Shown: piece after piece, positions 8,559 to 15,641 of the stretch | How the letters are laid out: the number at the start of each line of letters is the position of its first letter | Numbering within the stretch: the first letter of the stretch is position 1 | Assembly: GCA_017561265.1 (NCBI GenBank) | Contig: JAFZDJ010000090.1 | Coordinates: 1 to 20,914, forward strand | Length of the DNA stretch: 20,914 nucleotides | Reading direction: 5' to 3' | From: Bacteroidales bacterium | Lineage (GTDB): Bacteria > Bacteroidota > Bacteroidia > Bacteroidales > UBA932 | Made by a program: the position numbers and the translations under genes | The notes under the pieces: model-generated | Seen by the model: the letters and a program-made list of their open reading frames with translations, nothing else | What the model was told of the DNA's origin: nothing | Database searches by the model: none

Positions 8559-8621
8559 TAAGGTGAAATGCTCCGGCATTTTATGACATATTGAAATTTA
8601 AGCATTTGCTTTTATTCTGGA

Positions 8622-8757
8622 CTTCGTGAAATTTGGCGATTTTGAAAAGTTTACAGGAATAGAAGTGATGCCTGCGCATATGCGTGGGTATTCCTTTTCT
8701 GTAGACTTGGGTACGCCAAAACCTCACGAAGAGAAAAGAAATCCTCACGCTTTTTTT
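8622..8757 (+). promoter_or_regulatory. Long structured leader, possible attenuator
   Basis: The segment folds into one long hairpin with consistent nested pairings: 8622-8629 with 8724-8731 (CTTCGTGA/TCACGAAG), 8632-8638 with 8714-8720 (TTTGGCG/CGCCAAA), 8649-8656 with 8699-8706 (one wobble), 8657-8661 with 8689-8693, and an apical hairpin 8671-8677 with 8682-8688. A T7 run follows at 8751-8757. CCTCACG occurs twice (8722-8728 in the main stem, 8743-8749 just before the T run), and GCGTGGG (8682-8688) can pair with 8743-8750 (one bulge) instead of with the apical arm. That gives a possible terminator/antiterminator choice. Pairings are seen; regulation is inferred. It does not resemble a riboswitch, 6S or SRP RNA I recognise. 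Confidence 0.5.
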
Positions 8758-8801
8758 GTGCGGTGGTGTATATAAGTTTAACCATTAAATTTTAATTGCT
8801 T

Positions 8802-8945
8802 ATGAAAACAATGAAGACTGATTATGTCAGCCCTGTTGCAGAGTCTGTAGAACTTCTCCTTGAGGGTGCGGTAATGAGTGTCAGTGGCGATGAAGGCTAC
8901 GTCGGTGGTGGAACCGGTCCGGGCGGCCTTGAAGGTGAAGAGTAA
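8802..8945 (+). CDS. 47-residue Gly/Glu-rich peptide of unknown function
   Basis: The translation runs from MKTMKTDYVSPVAESVELLL to a tail GYVGGGTGPGGLEGEE. The pattern (short basic start, Y-x-x-P, an amphipathic Val/Glu/Leu stretch, then SG and a Gly/acidic tail) resembles small peptides often found beside surface lipoproteins in Bacteroidales. I do not know a function for them. There is no signal peptide or membrane segment. The tail motif VGGGTGxGGxE recurs in the next gene at residues about 381-391, and the DNA is also similar (8901-8934 versus 10096-10129). The gene starts 44 bases after the leader's T run and ends 10 bases before the first lipoprotein, suggesting one transcript. It could be a secreted or modified precursor, but no modification enzyme or transporter is nearby. 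Confidence 0.7.
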   Translation: MKTMKTDYVSPVAESVELLLEGAVMSVSGDEGYVGGGTGPGGLEGEE

Positions 8946-8955
8946 AATACGAGTC

Positions 8956-10236
8956 ATGAGACCTTATCTTTTATTCTTTGTATTATTATGTCTCGTTACA
9001 TCTTGTTCATATCCTGATGGACTCCTTCAAGATACGACAGAAGTAACAGGAGAATATGATAATATAGTAATGATCATGCCTCAGGCCGGATTTGAAGATT
9101 CGGAAGAGCTTACTAAGAATACTGCAATAATCGGCAGCGAAGTTAATTTCGTATGGTCTGTGACTGATAGTGTCGGTATCTTCCCTGATGCTGGAAGCCA
9201 GATCTATTTCTCCATGGCTTCCGGTGCAGGTCAGGCCTCTGCCTCTTTTGATGGAGGCGGATGGGCTCTGAAGAAGGGCTCGGAATACTTCTCATATTTT
9301 CCGTTCATCTCCAATTTCTATATCCATAAGGATGCTGTTCCATTGACCTATGTGGGTCAGACTCAGAAAGGCAATGCGCAGGAGAATAGAGCAGATATCG
9401 GAAAATTCGGTTATATGCTGGCTAAAGGTGTGGCTAACGAGGAGACAGGATCTTTGTATTTCAATTACGAACGTCTTGGCGATCTTTTTCGTGTCAAAAT
9501 CCCCGTTCTGCCTGGAACTTACACATCACTTACAGTGCGTACAGATAGTGATGTACTTCTTCAGAAAGGTACATTCAATGTCCTTGAACTTGATTTGTCC
9601 ATCGATAAACCTGTATATGGTAACAGTCTGACTCTTGATCTTGAAGATGTGACATTCCAAGAGAATGGCACTTTGGTCGCATTTATCATGATGGCTCCGT
9701 TTGATTATCTAAATCGCCAGCTCACTTTCGAGTTGACGGATTCAGAAGGCAATGTAGCAGTTTCATCGGTACGAGGAAAGACGTATGAAAGAGGAGTGAC
9801 TTATGCGAATGCACCTCATGTCTCAGTGTCTCCTGCATCGGTTTCGGCTGAAGGTGAAGCAGGAACATTCAGCTTCAACATCGCTGCTTCAGGCACTCAT
9901 GCCTATAGCATTGTGTCTGATGCCACTTGGCTTGTGGTGAGAAATGCTCCGACTTCAGGAAGTGCTTCAGTGACGGTTGCTGTTGCTGAGAATACTGTGT
10001 CTCAGGAAAGGACTGGTCATATCATCGTCAGCGAGACTGTCAGCGGAGTTCTTCTTCAGAATGTCATAACCGTAGTCCAGAAAGGCGGTCAGGAGGTCGG
10101 TGGAGGCACCGGCTCAGGCGGCTTTGAAGACGATGATCAGGAAAGCGGCGGCTTCTCCCTTATCTTTGAGGATACTGAAATGACTGAAGGTGAGTCATAT
10201 ACCTTCGGTGATGACCAGGAAGAATATGCCTGGTGA
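8956..10236 (+). CDS. Fimbrillin-like lipoprotein with BACON domain
   Basis: This 426-residue protein has a lipoprotein signal (MRPYLLFFVLLCLVTSC, acylated Cys17). The open frame begins at 8878, but that part overlaps the peptide gene in another frame and would bury the signal, so ATG 8956 is chosen. Residues about 35-280 have the pattern of Mfa/fimbrillin-like surface proteins (FVWSVTDSVGIFP, YFSYFPF, TLVAFIMMAPF). Residues about 289-376 look like a BACON domain (VSVSPASVSAEGEAGTFSFN, ATWLVV, RTGHIIV, VVQKG), a module tied to adhesion or glycan and mucin binding. A Gly-rich linker (VGGGTGSGGFEDDDQESGG) and an acidic tail ending TFGDDQEEYAW follow. The tail is shared with the next lipoprotein. 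Likely anchored in the outer membrane and exposed. Family assignment is by recall of pattern. Confidence 0.75.
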   Translation: MRPYLLFFVLLCLVTSCSYPDGLLQDTTEVTGEYDNIVMIMPQAGFEDSEELTKNTAIIGSEVNFVWSVTDSVGIFPDAGSQIYFSMASGAGQASASFDGGGWALKKGSEYFSYFPFISNFYIHKDAVPLTYVGQTQKGNAQENRADIGKFGYMLAKGVANEETGSLYFNYERLGDLFRVKIPVLPGTYTSLTVRTDSDVLLQKGTFNVLELDLSIDKPVYGNSLTLDLEDVTFQENGTLVAFIMMAPFDYLNRQLTFELTDSEGNVAVSSVRGKTYERGVTYANAPHVSVSPASVSAEGEAGTFSFNIAASGTHAYSIVSDATWLVVRNAPTSGSASVTVAVAENTVSQERTGHIIVSETVSGVLLQNVITVVQKGGQEVGGGTGSGGFEDDDQESGGFSLIFEDTEMTEGESYTFGDDQEEYAW

Positions 10237-10280
10237 AAAATTTCTTTTATTAAACTTACAGAACTAACATTACGAACAAT

Positions 10281-11327
10281 ATGAAAAAATCATTGCTTTT
10301 TGCAGCTGTAGCTCTTGCTGCTATGACTGCATGTCAGGACAACGTGGTTCCTGAAACTCCTGCAGGAAATCCTGAAACTTACACCGTGAAGCTTGCCTGT
10401 GCTGGCGAACTTGAGGTAAATCATGTTCCGCTCAAATCATCTTCTGATGACCTTTACGGAATCCAGGTTTATTATGCTCCGGTGAGCGGTGGATCATACC
10501 AGAGGTATGCTTACGGACTTTTTGATGATGTTTCGGATGTATCTCTTGAACTTCTTGCTGACTATAAGTATAAGTTTGAAATCGATATGATCGTAAATGG
10601 TAAGAATGTGGTGTACAGCTCGAATATGAATGAGTTGGAAGATGAGGAGATTCTTCTTGGCTATGGTAAACCATTTCAAACCCTTATGTCAAGTACCAAT
10701 AGTGGATATTTGTTGACGCCGATTTCAAATGACTTTATTATTACGTCAATTGATTATTTCCCTTACTTAGGTGAAGACATACAGCTTTTAGACGGAAAGA
10801 ATCACTCAATCGCAAAAGGTGTTGATGCATATTACGGAGAATTATCTGACTATGTGCCGGAAGAAGAAGGTGCAACCATAGCAATACATATGAAGCATAT
10901 GATTTTCGGACTTAAGGTTGTTGCAGATAATTTCCTGACACAGGGTGTTGTTGAAGGAATTCTCACAGACTATATTGGCAGTTCTGAACAAGATAAATTT
11001 ACCTTAGCGCCTCCAAGTGCTACAGTCTATGAGGCTACCTATGCTTTTACGCGTCGTGATAATTGGTATCCTTATCAGGTTCAGAATGATGCAGATGATG
11101 ATATGGATATCAAATTCTCATGGATAAAGGATGAAAATACGACGTTAAAGCTTGACTGGCAGAATATCAGGATGATCCGAATGAAGCAGACAATCGTCAA
11201 TGTTACTTTCTTTGAGGATGAGTCTGCTGGAAACACAAAGGTATCCATGGTCTTCGACGATCTCGAAATGTCCGAGAACGAAACTTCCTACACCTTCGGT
11301 GACGATCAGGAAGAATACGAATGGTAA
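10281..11327 (+). CDS. Lipoprotein of unknown function sharing acidic C-terminal tail
   Basis: This 348-residue protein starts MKKSLLFAAVALAAMTAC, a clear lipoprotein signal with Cys18. The body is rich in Asp, Glu, Tyr and Val with no domain I can name; segments such as YGIQVYYAPVSGGSYQRYAYG and LLADYKYKFEIDMIVNGK suggest beta-sandwich folds seen in Bacteroidales surface proteins. The last 24 residues (FDDLEMSENETSYTFGDDQE and onward to EYEW) closely match the end of the preceding lipoprotein. It lies 44 bases downstream of it with no terminator between, so both are probably co-transcribed with the 47-residue peptide. A strong terminator follows at 11362. The shared tail suggests a common partner, export or assembly step; that is inference. 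Confidence 0.7.
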   Translation: MKKSLLFAAVALAAMTACQDNVVPETPAGNPETYTVKLACAGELEVNHVPLKSSSDDLYGIQVYYAPVSGGSYQRYAYGLFDDVSDVSLELLADYKYKFEIDMIVNGKNVVYSSNMNELEDEEILLGYGKPFQTLMSSTNSGYLLTPISNDFIITSIDYFPYLGEDIQLLDGKNHSIAKGVDAYYGELSDYVPEEEGATIAIHMKHMIFGLKVVADNFLTQGVVEGILTDYIGSSEQDKFTLAPPSATVYEATYAFTRRDNWYPYQVQNDADDDMDIKFSWIKDENTTLKLDWQNIRMIRMKQTIVNVTFFEDESAGNTKVSMVFDDLEMSENETSYTFGDDQEEYEW

Positions 11328-11361
11328 CCGTAGAACATTGTGGAACAAAATCCAATCCCGG

Positions 11362-11396
11362 AATCGGCCTTGCAGATATCTGTAAGGCCGATTTTT
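11362..11396 (+). terminator. Terminator of peptide-lipoprotein operon
   Basis: A 14-bp stem (11362-11375 with 11380-11393, one G-T wobble) with loop ATAT runs into a T5 tract (11392-11396). It lies 35 bases after the lipoprotein stop. A second small inverted repeat (CCGTATA/TATACGG, 11405-11411 and 11421-11427) follows. Confidence 0.9.
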
Positions 11397-11462
11397 AAAA
11401 ATAACCGTATACTTTTTGAATATACGGCTATCTCTGGAGAACTTTGCAAATATGATATGAAG

Positions 11463-11513
11463 TGACAAATATGTCATAAATGTTGTAATACTATATAACT
11501 TTATCTATATTTG
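11463..11513 (+). promoter_or_regulatory. Candidate toxin-antitoxin promoter and operator
   Basis: TTG at 11483-11485 and TATATTTG at 11506-11513, spaced by 20 bases, fit the Bacteroidota promoter consensus. The -7 element ends only two bases before the toxin ATG at 11516. An inverted repeat TGACA-AATA-TGTCA (11463-11476) lies just upstream and could be an operator for the HTH antitoxin. Confidence 0.5.
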
Positions 11514-11515
11514 CA

Positions 11516-11854
11516 ATGAAGAAGATATATGCGTTCAGAAATTACTTTAATGATTTCAAAAATGCCTTGAGTGAAGGAGAACGTAAAAAGGTAATGAGAG
11601 CACTATTGTTGCTAGAAACAGAGGATAGGGTTCCTTATCATTATATAAAGTATTTGAAAGAGGGTGTTTTTGAACTGAGAGTGAATTATGGTAATAATGA
11701 ATTCCGTATCTTTCATATATATGATGGGAATCTGGTTGTAATTCTGCTCAATGCGTTTAAGAAGAAATCGCAAAAGATACCAGCATATGAATTGGACAGG
11801 GCAATAAGATTGAAATATGAATATTATGAGAGCAAACGACATGGATCTGATTGA
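11516..11854 (+). CDS. HigB/Gp49-family (RelE superfamily) toxin
   Basis: A 112-residue protein with the pattern of phage Gp49-like/HigB toxins, which in studied cases cut mRNA on the ribosome. Typical segments are IKYLKEGVFELRVNYGNNEF, RIFHIYDGNLVVILLNAFKKK and KIPAYELDRAIRLKYEYYESK. Basic residues are plentiful, as expected for an RNA-binding toxin. The downstream HTH gene overlaps its end, the usual toxin-first order of the HigBA type. No in-frame Met lies between M1 and M27, so the ATG at 11516 is kept although it almost touches a -7 element, implying a leaderless mRNA or a different start of transcription. Family is confident; activity is inferred. Confidence 0.85.
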   Translation: MKKIYAFRNYFNDFKNALSEGERKKVMRALLLLETEDRVPYHYIKYLKEGVFELRVNYGNNEFRIFHIYDGNLVVILLNAFKKKSQKIPAYELDRAIRLKYEYYESKRHGSD

Positions 11855-12125
11855 TGTAAGTGCCGAACTTGAAAAGGAATTCGGTACTCCAGGAAGCAAG
11901 GAAAGGGAAGAGGCGTTAGAACATGCCTGGGAGGAATATAATGCTCAGATTCTTTTGGATGCACGAAAGGCAGCCCGTCTTACACAAGAAGAAGTGGCAA
12001 GGCGTACAGGTACTTCCAAGGGATATATTTCCAGAGTAGAACGCGGCCTGACTATCCCTACGGTTGCTACTTTATATAGGCTCGTAGGGGCGATGGGCAT
12101 GAAGATAGAAATCGTGCCGAGATGA
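11841..12125 (+). CDS. HigA/XRE-family antitoxin
   Basis: A helix-turn-helix protein of about 94 residues with the Cro/C1-type motif in its second half (LTQEEVARRTGTSKGYISRV then ERGLTIPTVATLYRL). The N-terminal half (EKEFGTPGSKEREEALEHAW) matches the spacer region found in antitoxins paired with Gp49-like toxins. Three possible starts exist (11817, 11826 and 11841). The last is chosen because the resulting N-terminus MDLIDVSAELEKEF best fits the family; it overlaps the toxin's end by 14 bases. The product should neutralise the toxin and repress the operon. Its stop (12123-12125) is two bases from the stop of convergent lnt. Confidence 0.85.
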   Translation: MDLIDVSAELEKEFGTPGSKEREEALEHAWEEYNAQILLDARKAARLTQEEVARRTGTSKGYISRVERGLTIPTVATLYRLVGAMGMKIEIVPR

Positions 12126-12127
12126 TT

Positions 12128-13756
12128 CTACTTCCTTGTAATGAACCTGACTCCGAGGGAGAGGAGGAGAAGGAGGAAGATGAAGGTGCAGATGCGGCCG
12201 GTGATGTCGCCGTGTGAGACAAAGAATGTGATGTCGTCGCGAAGAGGAATATGACCCTCTATTACAGCCGGCTCCCACCAAGGGGTCGGCTGAGTTATTT
12301 TGCCGGACGGCAGGATGATGGCTGATATTCCGGTGTTTGCGCAGCGTGCAATGGCGCGGCGTGTCTCGATGGCACGGAGGGAAGCATAGCTGAGATGCTG
12401 CCTGTAGCCCGGCGTATTGCCCCACCATGCATCGTTGGTGATGATGGCCATGGCACGGGCTCCCTTGCGGACATAATCTGTGTAATATTCTCCATAAACG
12501 GATTCGTAGCATACTGCGGATCCTATCGGAATTTCAGTTCCGTCAAGGGAACGGACATGAAGCAGACTTATCTCATCCTGTCCGACGCATCTTCCCATTA
12601 CTCCGCCGAGCATGTCATCGATGCGGCAGAATATTGCCGGATAAGGAGTATGCTCGACTGCCACTACAAGCTTGCTCTTATGGAAGATCTCGGTCCTTGA
12701 CGTTCCGTCAGTCATCAGGGCTGAATTGTGCGATTCCACCCAACGTCCGTCATTAAGCTGTCTGGCTGTGTGTGACGGCCTTTCTGCAGACTCAAAATAG
12801 TCATATGACGATGCTCCGAAAAGCATGTTTACATTAGGATAGTCCTCAAGGAAATCAGTGAATCCCTTCCATGTGCGGCTCCTTTCGTATTCACCGCAGA
12901 TGATGTCGCTTGTGAATGTTTCAGGTGCGACCATAAGCAGGGGAGATGCCGTACTGTCGTTCTTGCGGTGTTTCAGTGCCTTCTCGGCCATTGAAAGCAG
13001 GATGCCGTTCTGCTGGGTCTGGGTCATCGCCTCGAACTTGTTGTAAGGGTCGATGTTCGGCTGGACGATGAGGACTTCAAGCTGATTCTCGGCCTCCATA
13101 CAGTCCTGATATCGGCTGCCGATGATTCCGGACGTAATGACAGGGGCGGCGAATAGGGCTACTATTCCGATAAGCGATGCGATCTTTGCCTTGTTGTTCC
13201 ATCCCCATATCCTTCCGTCTGAGGCGCTTACCAGCATTCCGAATATGCTCAGGTTGCATGCCCAGATCCAGAGAGAACCTCCGAGAGTTCCTGTGATTTC
13301 ATACCACTGGACTGCCCATGTCGTGCGTGCGAATGAATTTCCGAGCACCAGCCATGGCCATGAAATCTCAGCATCGAAGTAGAATCTTTCCCATGCAATC
13401 CATGTGACAGCGAGGAATATGTACGGCAAGGTGCCGCTGAATTTTCTTTTGCTAAGCCTGAAAAGTCCGAAGACCAGTGACATCTGCAGCGAATTAGCAA
13501 GGACGGCGAATATGCCTCCGCCGACAGTGGCATTGCACACCCAGAATGTCGTGATCGCGTTCCACAGCACGAATGCGGAATAATGGTATATCCATATACG
13601 CTTCCTTCCGGTAAGGTCAGCTATGCGTTCCATGCATAGAAGCGGCACGATGCCGAACAAGGCCAGAAGGCCTGTGTGCGGTATCAGGAACGGAACAGAC
13701 ATCATCAGTGCGAAAAGCACGGTCAATCCCCAGAGAAGCATATTTTCTTTTTTCAT
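12128..13756 (-). CDS. lnt: Apolipoprotein N-acyltransferase
   Basis: This 542-residue inner-membrane enzyme adds the third acyl chain to the N-terminal Cys of lipoproteins. The N-terminal ~215 residues hold several membrane segments. The nitrilase-like domain follows, with the expected catalytic triad: E279 in MVAPETF, K360 in FHKSKLV, and C416 in VCYESVYG. NDAWWG (441-446) and HLSYASLRAIETRR are conserved family motifs. A last hydrophobic helix (FIFLLLLLSLG) is near the C-terminus. A TATCTTTG element on the minus strand at 13787-13780 lies about 24 bases upstream of the start. Function fits the lipoprotein genes next door, although those are a separate unit. It is convergent with the antitoxin gene and I see no terminator between them. 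Confidence 0.95.
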   Translation of the reverse strand: MKKENMLLWGLTVLFALMMSVPFLIPHTGLLALFGIVPLLCMERIADLTGRKRIWIYHYSAFVLWNAITTFWVCNATVGGGIFAVLANSLQMSLVFGLFRLSKRKFSGTLPYIFLAVTWIAWERFYFDAEISWPWLVLGNSFARTTWAVQWYEITGTLGGSLWIWACNLSIFGMLVSASDGRIWGWNNKAKIASLIGIVALFAAPVITSGIIGSRYQDCMEAENQLEVLIVQPNIDPYNKFEAMTQTQQNGILLSMAEKALKHRKNDSTASPLLMVAPETFTSDIICGEYERSRTWKGFTDFLEDYPNVNMLFGASSYDYFESAERPSHTARQLNDGRWVESHNSALMTDGTSRTEIFHKSKLVVAVEHTPYPAIFCRIDDMLGGVMGRCVGQDEISLLHVRSLDGTEIPIGSAVCYESVYGEYYTDYVRKGARAMAIITNDAWWGNTPGYRQHLSYASLRAIETRRAIARCANTGISAIILPSGKITQPTPWWEPAVIEGHIPLRDDITFFVSHGDITGRICTFIFLLLLLSLGVRFITRK

Positions 13757-13779
13757 TCTGCGCTGTCTTTAATCTCTCG

Positions 13780-13808
13780 CAAAGATATGAAAATTATTAC
13801 TACCTTTG
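13780..13808. promoter_or_regulatory. Divergent promoter pair, lnt and LysE-family operon
   Basis: On the minus strand TATCTTTG (13787-13780) precedes lnt. On the plus strand TACCTTTG (13801-13808) precedes the transporter operon. Both fit TAnnTTTG, and the two elements are 13 bases apart, so the promoters overlap and may compete. Neither has a clear -33 element. Confidence 0.5.
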
Positions 13809-13839
13809 TATGATTGGATTTTTAATAAAGCGGCAGTTT

Positions 13840-14487
13840 ATGTTGGTTGATATGCTAAAAGGCTTCCTTGTGGGAATGTGCGCGTCGGCACCCTTGGGTC
13901 CGATTGCCATTCTCGTCGTGCAGAAGTCTCTCAGCAAAGGACATAAGGCCGGCTTTGTGTCAGGTCTTGGCGCCAGCGTCGTTGATACGATGTATGCGTT
14001 CATCGCAATTTTCGCCCTGGCATTTGCGCAGAAGCTGATAGATACCCACCAGAACTTGATACTTCTGGTGGGAGGTGTTGTCCTCATCATTTTAGGACTG
14101 AACATGGCTTTCTCCAATCCGTTCAGGAAGATGAAGACCGATGAAGATACATCAGTTTCGCCGAAGGACTTCGGCCAGTCGATAGCGATGGGCTTGTCGA
14201 ATCCTATGGCCATCTTTGTGATGTTCACGCTTTTTGCCTTCTTCGGTCTGGCGGATGATGCTCCGCATAACTGGCGTGTGGCTCCGATCATCCTTTCCGT
14301 GAGTGCAGGATCGGTGACATACTGGTTCACCTTTTCCTGGCTTCTGAGCCGTTTCCGCAACAATTTCAGAATGAGTACTATCCTGTGGATCAACAGGATA
14401 ACAGGTGCTATAGTGGTAATAATAGGCATAGCCCTTCTGGGACAGGGACTGTTCAATGTCCTGTTCAAAGGCATGCCGATAGTATGA
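13840..14487 (+). CDS. LysE/RhtB-family transporter
   Basis: A 215-residue membrane protein of the LysE family, which exports amino acids or related small molecules. It shows the N-terminal signature FLVGMCASAPLGPIAILVVQ and then about six hydrophobic segments (FIAIFALAFA, LILLVGGVVLIILGL, AIFVMFTLFAFFGLA, IILSVSAGSVTYWF, GAIVVIIGIALLGQG). An open frame extends upstream to 13708, but a -7 promoter element at 13801-13808 makes starts before about 13813 unlikely to be transcribed. ATG 13840 is therefore chosen, with 13852 possible. The substrate cannot be read from sequence. It is the first gene of a four-gene operon, six bases ahead of the DUF362 gene. Confidence 0.85.
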   Translation: MLVDMLKGFLVGMCASAPLGPIAILVVQKSLSKGHKAGFVSGLGASVVDTMYAFIAIFALAFAQKLIDTHQNLILLVGGVVLIILGLNMAFSNPFRKMKTDEDTSVSPKDFGQSIAMGLSNPMAIFVMFTLFAFFGLADDAPHNWRVAPIILSVSAGSVTYWFTFSWLLSRFRNNFRMSTILWINRITGAIVVIIGIALLGQGLFNVLFKGMPIV

Positions 14488-14493
14488 TGAACT

Positions 14494-15639
14494 ATGGAAA
14501 AGTCAAAAGTATTCTTCACAGACCTCAGGACAGTTCCTGGAAATGATCTTCTTACAAAGCTTGAAAGACTGATAAGGAAGGCAGGAATCGCGGATATAGA
14601 TTTCGAGGGCAAGTTCACTGCCATCAAGATCCACTTCGGTGAACCGGGAAATATGGCTTATATACGCCCTAATTATGCTGCACGAGTGGTGGATGTGATA
14701 CGTTCGCTCGGAGGAAAGCCATTCCTTACCGATTCTAACACTCTTTACACAGGAGGTCGCTCGAATGCGGTGGATCATCTCGATGCCGCTATGGAAAACG
14801 GATTCAACAGGATAGGCGCACATGCGGACGTGATCATTGCTGATGGATTGAAAGGTACTGATTACAAGGAAGTTCCATCTGGTGGAAAGCTTTGCCCTTC
14901 TCCAAAGATCGGTGCAGCGATCGCTGATGCCGACATCGTCATTTCGATGAACCATTTCAAAGGACATGAGCAGGCAGGTTTCGGCGGTGCTCTCAAGAAT
15001 CTCGGCATGGGCTCGGCCAGTGTCGGAGGAAAACTGGAGCTTCATTCGTCATCTCAGCCATATATAGATGTGGACAATTGCATCGGATGCAAGGTCTGTG
15101 AGAAATATTGCCGTCATGATGCGGTAAAGGTCGTGGATAAGAAGGCCGTGATCGATTACACCAGGTGCGTCGGATGCGGTCAGTGTGTTGCCGTATGTCA
15201 GAAATCTGCTGCTGTAGTGAAGGATTATGAGACTTCCGAGGTGCTGAACCGCAAGATTGCCGAATATGCATATGCTGTAATAAACGGAAAGCCTTCATTC
15301 CATATCAGCTTCATCATGAATGTGTCGCCGAACTGCGACTGCTGGAATCATAATGATGCCGCTCTGGTTCCGGATATCGGAATTGCCGCATCGTTCGATC
15401 CGGTTGCTCTGGACTGTGCATGTGCGGATATGGTCGTTGCAGCTCCGAGTCTGCGTGGCAATGCTATCTCGGACAAGGATGAGGCTCATGATGCGGAGTG
15501 CACATGCGGCCACCATCATCACAAGGGAGATGACAAGTTCCGTATCGTCCATCCTGACACAAACTGGGAGTCGGGTGTCGAATATGGAGAGCAGATCGGT
15601 CTGGGCTGCCGTTCGTATGAATTGATTAAAGTCAGATAA
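14494..15639 (+). CDS. DUF362 protein with two 4Fe-4S ferredoxin motifs
   Basis: This 381-residue protein has the DUF362 fold in its N-terminal part (KIHFGEPGNMAYIRP, DSNTLYTGGRSNAVDHL, SMNHFKGHEQAGFGGALKNL). Two CxxCxxCxxxC clusters follow (C196/199/202/206 and C225/228/231/235), each able to hold a 4Fe-4S centre together with the other's last Cys. The C-terminal part (CDCWNHNDAALVPDIGIAAS, SFDPVALDCA) is typical of the family. An unusual CTCGHHHHKGD stretch at 336-346 could bind metal. No signal peptide, so cytoplasmic. The family's reaction is not established to my knowledge; an electron-transfer role is likely. Gene spacing is 6 bases to the transporter gene and 2 bases to the PASTA gene, indicating an operon. 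Confidence 0.88.
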   Translation: MEKSKVFFTDLRTVPGNDLLTKLERLIRKAGIADIDFEGKFTAIKIHFGEPGNMAYIRPNYAARVVDVIRSLGGKPFLTDSNTLYTGGRSNAVDHLDAAMENGFNRIGAHADVIIADGLKGTDYKEVPSGGKLCPSPKIGAAIADADIVISMNHFKGHEQAGFGGALKNLGMGSASVGGKLELHSSSQPYIDVDNCIGCKVCEKYCRHDAVKVVDKKAVIDYTRCVGCGQCVAVCQKSAAVVKDYETSEVLNRKIAEYAYAVINGKPSFHISFIMNVSPNCDCWNHNDAALVPDIGIAASFDPVALDCACADMVVAAPSLRGNAISDKDEAHDAECTCGHHHHKGDDKFRIVHPDTNWESGVEYGEQIGLGCRSYELIKVR

Positions 15640-15641
15640 AA

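Noticed and set aside
8622..8731. 6S RNA or SRP RNA at the structured leader
   Set aside because: Neither the 6S central-bubble layout nor the conserved SRP loop motif could be found.
8626..8775. 49-residue ORF with GTG start inside the structured leader
   Set aside because: It is open for 50 codons but has no ATG start, no recognisable family, and its sequence is explained by the nested inverted repeats. It could still be a leader peptide; frame conservation in relatives would decide.
8878..8955. Upstream start of the fimbrillin-like lipoprotein
   Set aside because: It overlaps the 47-residue peptide gene in another frame and would place 26 polar residues before an otherwise perfect lipoprotein signal.
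13800..15045. Long minus-strand open frames (275 and 180 codons) across the LysE-family and DUF362 genes
   Set aside because: They are antisense shadows of genes with clear family motifs, and their translations show no domain pattern.
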